From Perca fluviatilis (Eukaryota > Chordata > Actinopteri > Perciformes > Percidae): a stretch of 64,000 nucleotides of DNA. The notes under the pieces are model-generated. The model searched no databases and was not told the DNA's origin. It was given only the letters and a program-made list of their open reading frames with translations. How positions within the stretch are numbered: position 1 is the stretch's first letter; the number at the start of each line of letters is the position of its first letter. The translations under genes and the position numbers were made by a program. Shown here piece after piece: positions 62,301 to 64,000 of this stretch. Where the stretch lies: contig NC_053118.1 in NCBI RefSeq assembly GCF_010015445.1, positions 21,689,937 through 21,753,936 on the forward strand. The letters run 5' to 3'.

Positions 62301-63841
62301 TCTTATTGCTTTCTTAGGGACTCATTATTTATAGGTCAAACAAACATATCAGTTATCACGGAAAAAACGCTTGTTTAAATGTGATTTATAGCTTCTCATG
62401 AACTCTGTAAATAAACTATCCACTTCTTATCTAAATTGCCACATAACAAGCATTCTGACTCTGACTACTGATCAACATTTAATTATGTATTTATTACAGG
62501 TTATTCGACTTCACTTTAATGGTGTCATAATAATTCATGTAAATGCCAAGGCCATTCAAGTTTTTAGGCAACAGTAAGTAAGTGAAATGTTTTTATAAAG
62601 CGCTTTTCACAGACATAAGTCACAAAGTGCTTTACAGGGGCAAACACAAGAAATACAATGCAGAGTAAGAACACGATACACAATCAGTATTACACGATAA
62701 TGTTGAAAGGGCAGATCAGGTGCAGACTAGCCAACCAAACGCCTATCTAAACAGGTGTGTCTTTATCTTATTTTTAAAATAATCCACAGAAACAACAGGG
62801 TGGAGGCAGAGCATTTCATAGTTCAGGACTGTAAAGATCGATCAACTCGGGTCTTAAGCTGGATGCATGGGACAATTTAACATATTAGACCCAAGTGAGC
62901 AAGCTGACAAATATGGGTGAGTCGTTTGCAGGAGCCTGACTGTGCAAAAAAAATCAGTAGTTTGGTGGAAATGATGACACGTGAAAGACCTGTTGGGATA
63001 ATCATGCAAATTCAACATGAATCATGACAATTAACTGTATGAATTATGTCAATTTATGTACATCATTTTACATATATTGCTTATTAGTTCAGTAATGTTT
63101 TGAATACATTACTTTCTCTTTTAGACTAAATCAGAATAGTAAATAGTGTGTAATAATATGCTCACTACACATACTTATACCAGGAACATTGTGTAAATAT
63201 CACCTAAATATCACATTGATTCTAGGAAGAATTTAAATAATTTACATTTGCTATTTATTGAAAGCTGCCTGCACATAATAAAATAAAAATAAAACAAAAA
63301 CAAAAAAATCTTTGCATTTTGTTTGATTTATGGAAAAGAATATGCACTTCAGTTCAAGCTTTGGAGCAGATTTACAAATACAATGACAATAGGAGTTTTC
63401 ATATGATGCTAATATTGCCATTGGTCAGTAAAATTTAAGGAACATACAACCTATATTACTCACATGTCCAATGTACTCAAAACTAAGAACAAATAGCATA
63501 AAATAAATAAATAAGATCACATCGCAAATGAAATTGAAGCTATTTGATTGTGAGAGAAAATTGTATAAGGACATTGAGGAATTGTTCAAGTTTATGTATT
63601 CAACCATACATTCACCTGTCTGTCTTTTTGTGTATTAAATGTTTATTCAGGGATTTAAAAAAACTCCAAATACTCAAACAACGTGGACCTTATTGATAAA
63701 TAAAATTAGACAATTGCTTAAAAATAACAATAATCCAAAAGCCTGGGTGTCACTTACCAGCAACACAAAAGTTCCCAAGAACTCAGCCATGCACTCTCGC
63801 ACCAGGGCATTCCTCACTCTCCCGACACGTCGGTTCAACAT
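59317..63841 (-). CDS. aqp10: Aquaporin-10 (aquaglyceroporin), complete
   Basis: Membrane channel for water, glycerol and small solutes, known from intestine in human and fish. Six exons: 63758-63841 (ATG 63839-63841), 62027-62153, 61504-61641, 61247-61365, 60944-61161, 59317-59521 (stop 59317-59319). The total of 891 bp gives 296 aa (human 301). The second and third exons are 127 and 138 bp, sizes I recall as usual for aquaglyceroporins. Motifs: MAEFLGTFVLL in the first span; first NPA in GAHFNPAVTLSFCVLGQVPW; GPNETASIFATYPSEYMTLG, close to human GPKETASIFATYPAPY; second NPA in NPARDLGPRLLTLTAGWGTE, with the Arg of the selectivity filter and the Asp that marks glycerol-permeable members. YWFWVPLVAPLIGGVIG forms the last span. 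An N-x-T site lies in the large extracellular loop. A TATA-like TTTTAAG is 70-80 bp upstream of the ATG. Neighbour of atp8b2 as in human. The fish paralogue letter (a or b) is not decided. Confidence 0.94.
59522..60943. other. aqp10 last intron
   Basis: A 1.4-kb AT-rich intron between the NPA-2 exon and the last exon. TGCCCCCTAGTGGGC near 60,128 and 'CTCATGGGGGCGACAGAAAT' near 60,551 are small GC-rich islands typical of repeat edges, but I cannot name families. No ORF. Confidence 0.5.
62573..63010. repeat. Interspersed repeat in aqp10 intron 1
   Basis: Begins near TTTATAAAGCGCTTTTCACA, continues CACAAAGTGCTTTACAGGGG and later GGTCTTAAGCTGGATGCATG and TGGTGGAAATGATGACACGT. The 'aaagcgcttttcacag...cacaaagtgctttaca' module is common in fish repeats. 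There is no coding frame. The rest of the intron (62,154-63,757) is AT-rich without features. Confidence 0.45.
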
Positions 63842-64000
63842 TGTTCGAGTTAAATCCTTCTTCTCATCTCACACTGAGCTCTGTCTCTGTTGTCAGACAC
63901 ACCAGCTGTGCTTAAAAGGTTTTTGTCACAACTTCCACCTGAACATCTAAAGACCTGTGCACTGCATCCCTTACACTTCTCTGCCTTCTCTTTTTCCACA

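Overview
This window is vertebrate genomic DNA from a ray-finned fish. It has spliced genes with GT-AG introns and is dense in (CA)n and (AT)n microsatellites. It carries fish-type repeats: tRNA-headed SINEs with a V-SINE tail, L2-like and other LINE fragments, a Tc1-like relic, and foldback MITEs. Several repeats look like families familiar from percomorph teleosts, so a percomorph is my best guess; that is inference from memory of repeat families. I see no rRNA, tRNA gene, CRISPR array or prokaryotic operon.

All five recognised protein genes lie on the minus strand, so each is read from high to low coordinates. From left to right they are: otoa (otoancorin, about 0.2-9.5 kb; its 3' end runs off the left edge), riiad1 (RIIa domain protein, 11.7-13.8 kb, complete), il6r (interleukin-6 receptor alpha, 14.9-22.7 kb, complete), atp8b2 (P4-ATPase phospholipid flippase, 24.8-53.4 kb, complete, 29 coding exons) and aqp10 (aquaglyceroporin, 59.3-63.8 kb, complete). 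I placed exons by reading splice sites and comparing the peptides with what I remember of the human proteins. Summed exon lengths give whole codon numbers for riiad1 (89 aa), il6r (601 aa) and aqp10 (296 aa); atp8b2 comes to about 1,337 aa with one base unresolved.

The order aqp10-atp8b2-il6r matches human 1q21.3, and riiad1 is also a 1q21.3 gene, so this is a conserved block. Human OTOA sits on another chromosome (16p12), so its position beside riiad1 is a different arrangement. The genes do not form a pathway: inner-ear matrix adhesion, a probable ciliary docking protein, cytokine reception, lipid flipping and glycerol/water transport are neighbours by descent.

The points most worth a second look are: a roughly 130-residue acidic insertion in the Ig domain of il6r; an RFX X-box-like site just upstream of riiad1 and a perfect one inside atp8b2 intron 1; a 942-bp TTAA-flanked foldback element and a perfect 25-bp hairpin in atp8b2 introns; an atp8b2 splice acceptor whose pyrimidine tract is a 100-bp (TG)n repeat; and two small unassigned ORFs (51.5 kb plus strand, 56.1 kb minus strand).
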